This document shows, piece by piece, positions 30,101 through 40,193 of a stretch of 64,000 bases of DNA. The stretch's first letter is position 1, and the number at the start of each line of letters is the position of its first letter. The stretch is from Kazachstania africana CBS 2517 (taxonomy: Eukaryota > Ascomycota > Saccharomycetes > Saccharomycetales > Saccharomycetaceae), in NCBI RefSeq assembly GCF_000304475.1, contig NC_018947.1, positions 1-64,000 on the forward strand. The letters run 5' to 3'. A program made the translations under genes and the position numbers. The notes beneath the pieces were generated by a model. The model was not told where the DNA came from. It saw only the letters and a list, made by a program, of their open reading frames with translations, and ran no database searches.

Positions 30101-31492
30101 TGACATAGCCTCAGCTGTGTTAGCCGCAAGGTATTGCCCTAATAATTCTAGGTCTTTTCTTCCTAGTGAGGATCCCAATGTTTCATTGTTTTGAATAATA
30201 AGAAGTAAGTATTTGACTTGACGAGCGAGAACTGTACGTTGAAATGCCAGGCTATTTATTGACGACCTGAGATTACTACATTCTGACTCTTTTTTCTCGA
30301 GCTCAGCTGATTTATCCAAGTTCTCTTTTTTAATATGTTCGAGTAATATATTCGAACTATTCAGCTCTTTTTCCAAAAATGTGGATCTCTCTTTATATGA
30401 ACTCAATGAGGGCATGTTTCTTTCTAGTTCTTGTAGAATTTGTCTCATTTGTTCTTCTAGCTGTCTCTTTTGCTGTCTCTCCTTCAAAAAATGTTTTCGT
30501 AAGATATTGACGTCGCCAGAAAGACTTAACGCAGAATTATTTCTTCCAGAAGCATGTGATGACACTGAAGATGATTCTTCCTCCGGGATATTTTGGAATT
30601 CCTCCATGGAATGTACCAAAGAAAGGCGTTCCCTTTCTGAAATTTCCAACTTCTCATTCAAATTCTTGATTTGCCTCAACAATTCATGCTTGTCTAATTT
30701 TTGGGTGCCAGGATCATCAAATTTTTCGTCAGAAAGAGATTCGAGCTGTTCCTGTAATGTCTTAATTTGATTTTGAAGTGCATTGATTAATTGATCCTGC
30801 AATTGCTTCTCACTTAGAAAGTCACCGTTACTTGTTTTTAGTGAATTTTCCAGACTTTTTATTTCACTAATCTTTCCTCGTAAATCTTTTGATAATTCTT
30901 CGTTTCTTTTGAAAAGTTCGGCATTCTTGCCGTTAGTCATCCTTAATTCGTTATCGATTGCTGTTAGATTTTCCATGACATTTTGATACTCGAGTTCCTT
31001 TCTGTCTTTGTAAGATTCAAAGTGTTTCTCTTTTGACAAATACTCAGATTCTGTATGCTGCTTCTGTTTCATCGTTAAGGATAATGTAAAAGTTACTTTA
31101 TCCAATTGTGTCCGTAATAGTAATTTTTCATCCTTGCTGGTTTCTATTTCCTTAGTTAGTTTGTGACTGTTCTCGTAAAGGTTTTTATTTTCTTCCACCA
31201 CCTTGTTCAGATCGGCCTTTAAGGTGTCAATTTGGTTTATTCTTTCCTCTAGCAACTTCAAAAGTTCATTTTTCGTCTCTTGTGAAGCCAATTTCTCCTT
31301 TTGGAGAGTTTTAGATAATTCACTAATAGAAGAGCTCAATCCCAGGCTGGATTCTTTCAATGAATTGTATTCTTCTGATTTTTTGCTTAGAGCATCTATA
31401 ACATCAGTATCTAACTTAGAAATTTGGTCTTTCGGTATACTTAAAAAATTAGATATGCTACTAGCAGCATCCAATTCTTGTGAAGCCTCCAT
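27128..31492 (-). CDS. MLP1: Nuclear-basket coiled-coil protein Mlp1/Mlp2 (TPR family)
   Basis: The 1454-aa product is predicted coiled coil from about residue 30 to 1330, rich in Glu, Lys, Leu and Ser. The C-terminal tail is shorter, low-complexity and charged, ending SSEKTPESKKTKF, with a likely nuclear localisation signal. Mlp proteins form the filaments on the nuclear face of the pore and act in mRNA quality control and gene tethering. Identity comes from the architecture and position next to RPL40, as for MLP1 (YKR095W). It is shorter than S. cerevisiae Mlp1 (1875 aa) and Mlp2 (1679 aa). No frameshift is visible, so the shorter coil looks genuine. MLP2 is the alternative name. Confidence 0.88.
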   Translation of the reverse strand: MEASQELDAASSISNFLSIPKDQISKLDTDVIDALSKKSEEYNSLKESSLGLSSSISELSKTLQKEKLASQETKNELLKLLEERINQIDTLKADLNKVVEENKNLYENSHKLTKEIETSKDEKLLLRTQLDKVTFTLSLTMKQKQHTESEYLSKEKHFESYKDRKELEYQNVMENLTAIDNELRMTNGKNAELFKRNEELSKDLRGKISEIKSLENSLKTSNGDFLSEKQLQDQLINALQNQIKTLQEQLESLSDEKFDDPGTQKLDKHELLRQIKNLNEKLEISERERLSLVHSMEEFQNIPEEESSSVSSHASGRNNSALSLSGDVNILRKHFLKERQQKRQLEEQMRQILQELERNMPSLSSYKERSTFLEKELNSSNILLEHIKKENLDKSAELEKKESECSNLRSSINSLAFQRTVLARQVKYLLLIIQNNETLGSSLGRKDLELLGQYLAANTAEAMSDSEKILLERLAQFKNVKELQNRNMQLLQVSRELASKAEKLEKVNLKQISSEEDETINDAKEAILVLQEYSQKLESQIKELSDELAVQKKEKTEKESISAMSKIEDDASSHTIDLGKQLSANLKHSKDIIDALNSEIENLHQANTDVNISLDKEKSARKLAEDRYNLLEYNVSLLKSEKEELQEEVNKLQQNILDKEKQFSYSSRDYISCKSKLSTAEAEITSLRAENELSIETQTTLRTKKEALLNERNNLRMTVTQMNSLNNELQTLLKETKSGYDDKLKISALKCTQTNNQLQLVQQRMSELKSQNDSEIKWYKATIDDLKANVFELNEELKQKEEKIEEFSKTLENVQNELTLANSKDVSEEKRALEKELSEVKSQLEKSNLEVKEYENVISTSKRSFENKSIQYEDRIKALASKLDSELRERTTLQENLSTLQARMVVQQDELTSNNNTLSELRVSYDSLLLEQKTFKDKEAELRSVIAVKTGNYDSLSKSYERIMQENSELSKVVELLREEVKNRTSNGEKEGDLEDTESIIKKGQDVWDEEKKVFEVQITNLNERLSELLEENESLLARLESQDKGNNSPSAETNAAGNEETLAALRSERTSLIEKLTAAQKEERSVRHKLRETEHALSENAFELKKIKSQIFELSSLPQNEHDILRHLVHLKEQREEKNKDALGTNKYMEQPNKVTTEAQEKIQDLEEQLNGAKNLETTSLEHDSLVQEMKDNFEKEKSSLLSQQEQEIEKLTDNERKLREFYEEEIQKKVSQAEENLKKRIRLPTEEKINGIIEKRKSELESSFEQKIKEEAKSLLLHSDDDKIKKIYKEIEESGRETLQQEFDEQLNIVRKKAFEEGKQHVLMKSAFLERKISMLEGQLKEKNKLNNNSKNLKENVSSTDEHNSSIQGNPFFNLGKEQMNVPRFTSESSTMSTTSSLNPFTSFEQAETKTHEEHLPPHIATMVDTDDQDDQKRPFDEASSEKTPESKKTKF

Positions 31493-32170
31493 AGTGCAAA
31501 ATGAAAGTGTAACAATGGGGAGTTCAATATCGTACGAGGTCTGAATTCTTCCTCAATTCAATCTAAATCTATAGACTGGCTGATTCTTGCACACTATAAA
31601 ATGCAACGATAATAAGCACTCTCTTCAGAATTGAACCCAGCTTACTTAATAGCTGGCAACAAGTTTGATGCTGTGATCTCTGACACAACAGATAGCCAGC
31701 TGCCCTGCACCAAGCTCTACCATGCTACTTAAAAAATTATATATGTCAATGCCCGACTCAGTCGCTTCTAACGTCTTAGTGCGGGTAATATGAAATGTTC
31801 ATTTGACTGTTTTAACCTCCATACATCTACCATGTTTGGGTTTTCTCATAATTTTGAAGTAAAAATTTTAAAGGCATTTTTTACAAGTTTTTCAGTTTTT
31901 TTCAAAAAAAAAATGGGAATCTCGAAGAAATTACATCGGATCCAAATTTACGAATGTAATGACGCGAAAGTGTCTCAATTTGACAAAATTTCATCAGTCG
32001 GACCGCAAGCGAGTAATGCATCGCAACGGCAACGAGCTAGCAAGAGCAAACAGTAAGCAGAATCTCATGCAATTACTGTCGAGCAGTAGTAACGTAGTTA
32101 ATAACTAGGGTAGTTGAAGTAAAATCTGTTATATAGTTCTTGAAGGCTTGAAGGAGACCAAGATTCAAAG
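31493..32170. other. Divergent MLP-RPL40 promoter region
   Basis: The region is 678 bases long. A Rap1-like site near 31816 is followed by a T-rich tract (about 31860-31910), an arrangement typical of ribosomal-protein promoters. The ATG-started frame at 31790-32056 has no recognisable domain, begins beside the Rap1-like site and is most likely chance. Confidence 0.5.
31816..31828 (+). promoter_or_regulatory. Rap1-like site upstream of RPL40
   Basis: CCTCCATACATCT resembles the ribosomal-promoter Rap1 consensus (ACACCCATACATT type) with a mismatch in the CCC core. It lies about 345 bases upstream of the ATG and just before a T-rich tract. This is inference from motif and placement. Confidence 0.4.
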
Positions 32171-32891
<721 letters not shown>

Positions 32892-33230
32892 ATGAATCGT
32901 TTCAACAACAAAATAGTTTTACGATTTTTCATTTTACTTTTCCATATAAATTCTCCCTAAATTATATAAATTTTCGTTTATATTGAATTTTATAAATTAA
33001 TTAATTGCTTGATTGATTGAAAATAGAAATGCACAGTGGATTGTCATTATAAGCAACGTATGTTATACAATTTACAAATACGAAATATTTGAATAGTTCT
33101 TAATGTTTTATTATTTACGTTAATTTTACTTTTTTATTTGAATTAATATATATTATACACAACATGCTTGGAATAATAACATAGCGATATACATGAATAC
33201 GTTAAAAGAAAAGTCAGTCTATGGAAGAAA
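32892..33230. other. RPL40-PTR2 convergent intergenic region
   Basis: These 339 bases are very AT-rich and lie between two convergent stop codons. They serve as 3' flanks. There is no open frame or RNA gene that I can support. Confidence 0.6.
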
Positions 33231-35021
33231 TTACAGACTCTTTGGGGAAGTGTAAGCTGACAGTGGATGAACCATTTCAATATCTTGGTTGTTCTCCGTG
33301 ATTATGTCTTCATCTTCGTAATTCAGAGCGTTCATTTCATCTTCAATATCATTGTAATGTCTGAAACAAAACCAGAATGCACAACCAGTAATGAAAGCAG
33401 TGACAGCTAGACCACAGTATAACCATGTATAATCTGGATCCTTAGAGACTGGAGATAAGGCACAACCGATGGCAGAACCGAAGGCGTTCATGAATAAGAA
33501 AAGAGCCATGATGAAAGACTTCATACTGGCTGGAGCCTTTGAATAAGCATATTCTAGACCAGTAATGGAGGCGAAGATTTCAGAGAAGGCAATTAACACG
33601 TAAGCAGGAACTTGCCATGCGACGTGAACGTTGTTTGGACCGTCAGCTAATGGGTGCTTGTAATTTGGACCCGTTTTGTAAATAAAGTACTGTAAGACAC
33701 AAGCCCAGACCATAGAAGCAGAAGCTAGCCAGAAACCGTAAGTAATTTTTGTGATTGGTCTAAATGGGGTGAACCTTCTAATGAAAGGGTAAAAAAATTT
33801 CTCACAAATTGGAATGAAAACAATTAATGCAATGGAATCGATAGCTTGGAAAATATCATTTGGTAATCCATGTAATTGTAACATACTACCCATAGTAACG
33901 AAATTATTAGTCATTTGACCGTAACAAGTCCAGTAAATTGGGTAGAACAAAAACACTTTACAAGCGGCCAAAGCAACCCTGATTTCTTCAACGAATTTAT
34001 CATCCCAAGAGAAAGTGACTTCAGGATTTTCTGCTGGAGTAACAGCAGACCAGTTGAACTTGTTCTTTGTAAGGGCCCAACAAAACTTGAAAGACTTTTC
34101 AATGACTCTATCGGAAGTTGGTTTAAGGGTATAAGACCTCCTACCTAAGACTAAGACAATGACAGCAATCCAGAAGAAACAGAATGGTAGTAAGTAAGCA
34201 GCCCAGAAACCAACATGCTGTTCAAGTTCTGTAGTAGCAATAACAGAAAGAGAACCAATATTAATCATTAAGTAGAAGAACATGAAGACGTTTTGAATGG
34301 TAATATCATGATCTTCAATGACTCTTTCACCAGACTTCAAGGTCTTGACTCTTGGTCTCTTTGCCGGAATTTGATCAGCGATTAAAACAGAAAGGTTCGC
34401 TTTGATAAAACCAGTGCCAATACCGATTAAAATAAGAGCCACAATGAAACCACCTAAAGCACCATTTTTACCTGCGATAGATTTGAAAGAAGTAATGAAA
34501 AGAACGAAAATACCAACAATGTAGATACCAGTACCGACTGCGATAGTGTTGTATCTACCCCAGTTGGTGTCGGCTAAGTAACCACCAAGAACAGGTGTAA
34601 TATAACACCAAAATTGAAAGAAATAAGATAAACCAGTAGCACCATCACTATTTAATTGTAAAACACCTGGTGGAGAATCACTTGGAGTATTAGCCATGTA
34701 GTTTTGGAAAGGTGCGGATAACCCATAGTATGAAAATCTTTCGGATAGTTCGACTACAGCAATGAGGAAACATCTGAATGGGATACGACCACTGACATGT
34801 CTAAGGGTCCGTAATTCTTCTTCAGTAGGCATTTCATAACCTTCTTCTTGATAATCTGGATGTTCAGGGTCGAATTCGTTATCATTTTGTAATTTGTAAG
34901 ATTCAGTGTCTAAAATTTGATCTTCACTGCTTACAGTAGTTTTCTTTAAATCGATATTATTTTTTTCATCAGTAATGACTGAGAGCTTCTCAGCTTCTTC
35001 ACTATTTGTGTGAGAGGACAT
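33231..35021 (-). CDS. PTR2: Di/tripeptide:proton symporter Ptr2 (tandem copy A)
   Basis: The 596-aa product is a POT/PTR family plasma-membrane peptide transporter with about twelve transmembrane segments. The first ATG in frame is at 35021 (MSSHTNSEEAEKL); the upstream open frame to 35114 starts only with TTG. Family signatures are ELSERFSYYGLSAPFQNYM at the first membrane segment and FFYLMINIGSLS further on. The N-terminal tail is acidic and cytoplasmic. Length fits S. cerevisiae Ptr2 (601 aa). The neighbour at 36393-38168 is a second, highly similar copy in the same orientation. Position between RPL40 and SRP40 matches YKR093W. Confidence 0.95.
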   Translation of the reverse strand: MSSHTNSEEAEKLSVITDEKNNIDLKKTTVSSEDQILDTESYKLQNDNEFDPEHPDYQEEGYEMPTEEELRTLRHVSGRIPFRCFLIAVVELSERFSYYGLSAPFQNYMANTPSDSPPGVLQLNSDGATGLSYFFQFWCYITPVLGGYLADTNWGRYNTIAVGTGIYIVGIFVLFITSFKSIAGKNGALGGFIVALILIGIGTGFIKANLSVLIADQIPAKRPRVKTLKSGERVIEDHDITIQNVFMFFYLMINIGSLSVIATTELEQHVGFWAAYLLPFCFFWIAVIVLVLGRRSYTLKPTSDRVIEKSFKFCWALTKNKFNWSAVTPAENPEVTFSWDDKFVEEIRVALAACKVFLFYPIYWTCYGQMTNNFVTMGSMLQLHGLPNDIFQAIDSIALIVFIPICEKFFYPFIRRFTPFRPITKITYGFWLASASMVWACVLQYFIYKTGPNYKHPLADGPNNVHVAWQVPAYVLIAFSEIFASITGLEYAYSKAPASMKSFIMALFLFMNAFGSAIGCALSPVSKDPDYTWLYCGLAVTAFITGCAFWFCFRHYNDIEDEMNALNYEDEDIITENNQDIEMVHPLSAYTSPKSL

Positions 35022-35409
35022 TGAGGAGAGACTTAGTTGAGTTATAACTGTAAGATAAACGAATATAAAACGACAAATAATAAGTTTTGGAATAAAGAAA
35101 TAATATTCCAACAAGAAAAAGATTACGACTTATATAAAAATTTTGCAATGAGTAATAACAAGCTAAAAGGAGAAGTTTGAAGAGATATGAGTTGATAAGC
35201 AGCGATGTTAGAGTTTCTTCTTCTTCTGTCTGTAAAAGCAGGCAAAGAAACAAAAAAAATCAAACCATCGGCTAAGAATTCTTCGGAGGGAAACATTCAT
35301 GATTTTTCTTTTCCTCGAGCAAGCGAAAAGAAAGGCTGTTTCGCTCCATATTTTTTGGACATATTCTGACTAAGAAGATCGCGTACTACCCATGACAGAA
35401 TTTAGCTCT

Positions 35410-35421
35410 CTTATCTTTATC
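35410..35421 (-). promoter_or_regulatory. GATA-factor-like sites upstream of PTR2 copy A
   Basis: GATAAG (minus strand, 35410-35415) is followed at once by a second GATAA. Gln3/Gat1/Dal80 use clustered GATAA sites for nitrogen control. They lie about 390 bases upstream of the start at 35021. The motif is short, so this is suggestive only. Confidence 0.35.
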
Positions 35422-35863
35422 AAGAGAGAGAAGACACGACAATTTATTGACTCACTCGTTTCTTCGTGACTGAAAGATCTTAACAAGCTGATATGTGATA
35501 TACACTGTGGATGCTCGATACGTTCCTAGATAACGATGACGCTCAACGGCAAAAAAGCAACAGCTACTATCCATTATTCCCAGCTTGACAATAGGAAATA
35601 CGTAAGAATTCTCGCAGGCCCGTAGTATTGTGTCCGTCTGTTGGTTGTTTCTTTTTCGCTTTCTTTTTCCTCGGCGAAAAAAAGGAAAACTGTGTGTATT
35701 CCGGCGAAGGACAGAGCTGACACAAAAATTGTGCGGCCTCGACAACTCGATTAAGTCAAAGTTTCCGCGTCTTGTGCGCGCATTTCTCTCAGCAGCTGTC
35801 GGGATGGCTGTCGGTATCGGTTTCGAGGGCCGCGAATTGGAATGGCACTTTTTTTCAAAAGAT

Positions 35864-35885
35864 GCTGCTGCTGCTGCTGCTGCTG
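35864..35885. repeat. (GCT)n trinucleotide microsatellite
   Basis: About seven perfect CTG/GCT repeats lie in the noncoding region upstream of PTR2 copy A. Such tracts are length-unstable. No function is evident. Confidence 0.85.
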
Positions 35886-36392
35886 TTTTGTCTCTCGTTA
35901 TCTTCACTATGTGCCTTCAACTCGCCCGAGTTTTGTGCCAATGCGAACGGCAGAACGGTCAATGAATAGATTGCGATAACCGTCACAGACACCCCTCCTC
36001 CTCCCACGATAGAAAAGGAACAAAAGACAGCAGACAGTGGCGTCGCAGTAGTAGTACGTCAGTGTGCCCGGCGCTCCATCAAAGTTTGATAAGCAAGAGA
36101 CTCTAAGTGTGGCTTGATTTTTTTTCTTCTCATTAGAGTCAAGATTTGTGTCAGATATGGCTATCTTCAAGAATACACTGTGCCATGCCCGTCACAGGAC
36201 TGACTCACTTATCATTATTTTGGGTGTGTCTCTTAGAAGACCGCCTCATATTATAACAGGACGGAAACGGAATCGACATGCTAATCAAGCTCGCCTATCT
36301 CCCTTGTATCTTTAACATGAGAAAATCAATTTCAAAGTAGATTAAAGAATATATACATTATAGATTTAGTGCTATAGAATCGTTTGATGCAC

Positions 36393-38168
36393 TTAGGCCT
36401 TCAAACTTGCCACGTCTTCGTCTTCTGCTCGTCTTATTAAAATTTCGTCCTCTTCACTATCAGTAAAATCTAGAGCATTCATTTCGTCTTCTATCTTATT
36501 ATATTTTCTGAAACATAACCAGAAAATTAATCCCGATAAGAAACATGCGACAGCTAGACTGCCGTATAACCATGTGTAATCAGGATCCTTAGAGACTGGA
36601 GATAAGGCACAACCGATAGCAGAACCGAAAGCATTCATGAACAAGAAAAGAGCCATGATAAAAGACTTCATATTAGCTGGTGCTTTTGAATATGCATATT
36701 CTAGACCAGTAATAGATGCAAAAATTTCCGAAAATGCAATGAAGACATAAGCGGGTACTTGCCATCCAACATGGATGTCGTTGGCACCAAGCTCCAGTGG
36801 TCGATTATAGTTTGGTCCGGTGGAATAAATAAAATGTTGAAGCACGCATGACCACACCATTGCCATTGCAGCAAAGATAAATCCACAAAAGATTCTAGTC
36901 ACTGGTCTCAATGGTGTAAACCTTCTAATAAATGGATACAAGAATTTCTCACAAATTGGAATGAAAATAATTAATGATATTGAATTAATTGCTTGGAAAA
37001 TATCGTTTGGTAATCCATGTAATTGCATCATACTACCCATGGTGATAAAATTGTTAACCATTTGTCCGTAACAAGTCCAATAGATTGGATAGAATAGAAA
37101 TACTTTACATGCAGCCAGCGCTCTTTGTATTTCATCGACAAATTTGTCCTCCCATGGGAATTCTGATTCCGGATGATACGATGGCTTGGCGGATGTGATA
37201 TCAAACTTGTTCTTACAAAGTATCCAACAGACCTTGAAAGATTTGGCAATAACTCTGTCTCCCGTTGGTTTGATGATGTATTGTCTCTTCCCAGCAACAA
37301 TTACAATAACGGCAATCCAGAAGAAACAGAAAGGTAGTAAATAGGCTGCCCAAAAGCCGACATTCAATTCAAGTTCTGTTGTCGCAATAACTGACAAAGA
37401 ACCAATATTAATCATTAGGTAGAAGAACATGAACACATTTTGTATAGTAACATCGTGGTCTTCAATGACCCTTTCACCGGATTTCAAGGTCTTGACTCTT
37501 GGTCTCTTGGCTGGAATTTGGTCTGCGATTAAAACAGATAGATTTGATTTAATTAAACCAGTTGCAAACCCAATCAAAATAAGCGCAAGTATAAATCCTG
37601 CTAAAGCACCATCACGACCAGCCACTGTTTTAAAAGATGTAATAAATAGAATGAAAATACCGATGATGTAAATAACAGTACCGACACCGATAGTATTGTA
37701 CCTGCCCCATTTAGTATCGGCTAAGTAACCACCAAAAATGGGGGTGATGTAACACCAGAATTGGAAGAAGTAGGATAGGCCTGTAGCACCACTACTGTTC
37801 AATTGTAGAACACCAGGTGGAGAATCGGTTGGCCCATTTTGCATATAATTTTGGAAAGGTGCGGATAACCCATAGTAAGAAAATCTTTCTGCCAATTCGA
37901 CCAGAGCAACCAAGAAACATCTGAATGGAATACGGCCACCTACACGTCTTAATGTTTTCATTTCATCTTGTGTTGGGATTTCATAGCCTTCTTCTTGATA
38001 ATCCTCGTGGTCTGGCTCAATAGAACCATCTTGTAATGTGTAAGCTTCTGTGTCCTTGTGCTCACCATCTGAACTGCTTACTTTTGTATTTTTTAATTCA
38101 ATGTAGTTTTTTTCCATTGAAGTGTTTATGGATGACGGATCGTCATTAGTAGCTATATGTGTAGACAT
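36393..38168 (-). CDS. PTR2: Di/tripeptide:proton symporter Ptr2 (tandem copy B)
   Basis: The 591-aa product is a paralogue of the adjacent PTR2 copy. The core from about residue 70 to 560 is very similar to copy A, including ELAERFSYYGLSAPFQNYM, FFYLMINIGSLS and the segment LEYAYSKAPA. The N- and C-terminal tails are diverged. At the DNA level there are perfectly shared runs such as 36583-36617 against 33436-33470 (35 bases), which suggests recent conversion or strong constraint. The ATG at 38168 is clear. S. cerevisiae has one PTR2 at this site, so the duplication is specific to this lineage. The two copies may differ in substrate range or regulation. Confidence 0.94.
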   Translation of the reverse strand: MSTHIATNDDPSSINTSMEKNYIELKNTKVSSSDGEHKDTEAYTLQDGSIEPDHEDYQEEGYEIPTQDEMKTLRRVGGRIPFRCFLVALVELAERFSYYGLSAPFQNYMQNGPTDSPPGVLQLNSSGATGLSYFFQFWCYITPIFGGYLADTKWGRYNTIGVGTVIYIIGIFILFITSFKTVAGRDGALAGFILALILIGFATGLIKSNLSVLIADQIPAKRPRVKTLKSGERVIEDHDVTIQNVFMFFYLMINIGSLSVIATTELELNVGFWAAYLLPFCFFWIAVIVIVAGKRQYIIKPTGDRVIAKSFKVCWILCKNKFDITSAKPSYHPESEFPWEDKFVDEIQRALAACKVFLFYPIYWTCYGQMVNNFITMGSMMQLHGLPNDIFQAINSISLIIFIPICEKFLYPFIRRFTPLRPVTRIFCGFIFAAMAMVWSCVLQHFIYSTGPNYNRPLELGANDIHVGWQVPAYVFIAFSEIFASITGLEYAYSKAPANMKSFIMALFLFMNAFGSAIGCALSPVSKDPDYTWLYGSLAVACFLSGLIFWLCFRKYNKIEDEMNALDFTDSEEDEILIRRAEDEDVASLKA

Positions 38169-38359
38169 CGTTCAATGTTATTCTACATTATCGAACATAA
38201 GAAGAAAGGAAATTTTTATTAGACGATGGTGCCAGTCGTATTTATACCTTTTCCTCTATGACTAAAACAAAATTATCTTTATTAGGCCTCCATATCTCAA
38301 TGAGCAGTTGAGTATAGCTGACACACTGGCAACCGGAGTTCGGTGTACCCTGTTAGTCT

Positions 38360-38375
38360 CTTATCAATGGTTATC
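38360..38375 (-). promoter_or_regulatory. GATA-factor-like sites upstream of PTR2 copy B
   Basis: GATAAG (minus strand, 38360-38365) and GATAA (38371-38375) lie about 190-210 bases upstream of the copy B start, with another GATAA near 38273-38277. Copy A has a similar cluster, which supports shared nitrogen control. Binding is inferred. Confidence 0.35.
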
Positions 38376-38644
38376 TCCTCCCGACGTAGTCAAATACAGT
38401 ATAATTGAATTATTTTGTCAAGAAGTTAGGAAGACCCTTTCCGATTTCTGTGAGATGTGCGCCTTTCCCCATCACTTTGGTCTGATCTTTTCCGCGTCTC
38501 TACGAATGTTTCTCTTTGTCGCAAATTATCTCCCATGGCCCCTCTCCCGATGTTTCTCTGTCGTGACGAAATTATTGTGCGGAGGAGACTTACGGAGGGA
38601 AATCCTTTTGAAAATTCCTCGAGAAATTTGAGGTTCCCTTGGTG

Positions 38645-38658
38645 GGGGGGGGGGGGGG
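38645..38658 (+). repeat. Homopolymer G tract (14 bases)
   Basis: A run of 14 G stands in AT-rich noncoding DNA. Poly(G) this long is rare in yeast and prone to length error in sequencing and in vivo. No gene depends on it. Confidence 0.9.
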
Positions 38659-39976
38659 TATATGCTCTACTGAGAAGAGAAATGGCCCTACAGTTGTATC
38701 GCAAGGCCAACGGCTGAGGGAATGTCGTGATGACGTAATAGGTTGGTACCCCACTTGCCAAACTCCGGCTCTGGGTTGGTCTGAGGGCGAAAATTAATTA
38801 GAAGAATCAACGAGGCTATTGTACTCTTCAGATGAAGAGCGCCACTCAAGATTTTGAACTGTCTTATCGTTGCAATCTTATTCGACGATTATTCTATTAG
38901 TGAAAGGCGCATCCTCTCGAGGATTTGCCCTTGATCTTCTTAAGTTGGTTTTCTAACAATTTGCTGACGTCATCTTGTGGAAACAAAAATATTACACGAA
39001 TACCAACCTACGGCTAAAAGGCCAAGGAACGCCTACTATGTTCATAGCAGTATTGTTGTGTTAGAAATTATAGTAAAGTTTCTTCATTTCGTAAAGTGGT
39101 GTGGTGCTTGTATGACTTGGTTTAGTGTACAAAGCCGAAGATTCAGGGAGAAGACTCCACTATGTTTCCAGATATGATCCGTTGCAGTTTGGAGATGATG
39201 AGGGTTTCAATGTCAATTATGGATGGCAGGCTCCTTGTGGATTCTTTGTATTTAGCTTTCCTGCATGAATTTCGTAAATACTTCAAGTTTATTTATCCTC
39301 GTACTTGCATATTTAACGGATCTACCCTGCAAATAAGTGTGCTGCTTAGGAGATTGAGAGAGAACGAAAATATGAGGTAAGAACTGTTTGGAAACCTATT
39401 TAGATTTTATGTACCATCAGCCACGCTATCGCAAATTTGAAAACACTCAACTTTTCACAAAACGTAAAAAAATATAAAAATCTGAGAACCAAAAGGTAAA
39501 CACTGCAAACCAACCACCAAGTCAGCTTTATTCACCTGCTTACTGGAATCAGTAATATAATTGCAAATATAACAAACCTCTCAAAAAATGAACCATGTCA
39601 CCTTGAATATGATAGTGCCGCATCATTTGTATTACTTTCAACAAACTGCAATCTATCCTAGTAGGAACAAAGTCTTTTCGAAAAGAAGATGGAAAATGTC
39701 TAACCAATCAACACTTAAGCTGCGTTATTGTTGTTTATTTCACTGTTGATGCAAATAAAAGTCTAATTAACACTTGAAATAATGCTCGACACATGGTGTA
39801 TGGGTGTAAAATTTCCTTTCCTGTTACAACATGTAGGATAACGGTCGCAGGCACGAAAGAAGTTCATACATCTACTTAACATACTATAATATATCAATAA
39901 ATGAGAGTTAATGTGGATTATGCCTCTTAAACGATGTCATACAACTAGAAGAATGAGAATTGCCAGTCCAATATCT

Positions 39977-40089
39977 AAATTTTTTTTTTTTTTTTTTTTG
40001 GTTTTTTTCTACATTTTTTTCGGATTTCTTCTCAAATTGCTTTTCTTTTTTGCATAAAAAAATCGACAGAAGTTCGAGCAAGCTCATCG
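39977..40089 (+). promoter_or_regulatory. RRPE- and PAC-like elements upstream of SRP40
   Basis: AAATTTTT at 39977-39984 and CTCATCG at 40083-40089 resemble the RRPE and PAC motifs (Stb3 and Dot6/Tod6 sites) common before ribosome-biogenesis genes. They lie about 105-215 bases upstream of the SRP40 ATG. Both are partial or low-complexity matches. Confidence 0.35.
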
Positions 40090-40193
40090 ATTATCTTCTT
40101 ATAGTTTTAAGTGCTAAAGCCTTGATATTCATTTTTATTAAGTGATTATTACTAAGTAGAACGAGTATACTTTACATCATTGAATCAGAAAAT

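Larger units (their letters stand above)
35022..36392. other. Long region upstream of PTR2 copy A
   Basis: This 1371-base region separates the two transporters. It holds a TATATA near 35131-35136, GATAA-type motifs at 35410-35421 and 36208-36213 (minus-strand GATAAG), and a CTG/GCT microsatellite at about 35864-35885. The open frames near 35.5-36.1 kb lack domains. Long upstream regions are typical of PTR2 and fit complex nutrient control. Confidence 0.5.
38169..40193. other. Two-kilobase noncoding region between PTR2 copy B and SRP40
   Basis: This is the longest gene-free stretch outside the left end. It contains GATAA-type motifs near 38273-38375, a 14-base G run at 38645-38658, T runs near 39979-39997 and possible SRP40 promoter elements at its right end. 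The open frames near 38.3-39.4 kb overlap each other on both strands and lack domains. I see no tRNA, LTR or other mobile-element end. A long regulatory region or noncoding transcript for PTR2 is possible. Confidence 0.5.

Noticed and set aside
31790..32056. 88-codon ATG frame upstream of RPL40
   Set aside because: It starts beside the Rap1-like site, has no domain, and includes an A-run-encoded lysine stretch. It is most likely promoter DNA.
38308..39380. Several 60-110-codon frames on both strands between PTR2 copy B and SRP40
   Set aside because: They overlap each other, include the poly(G) run and show no domain or signal sequence.
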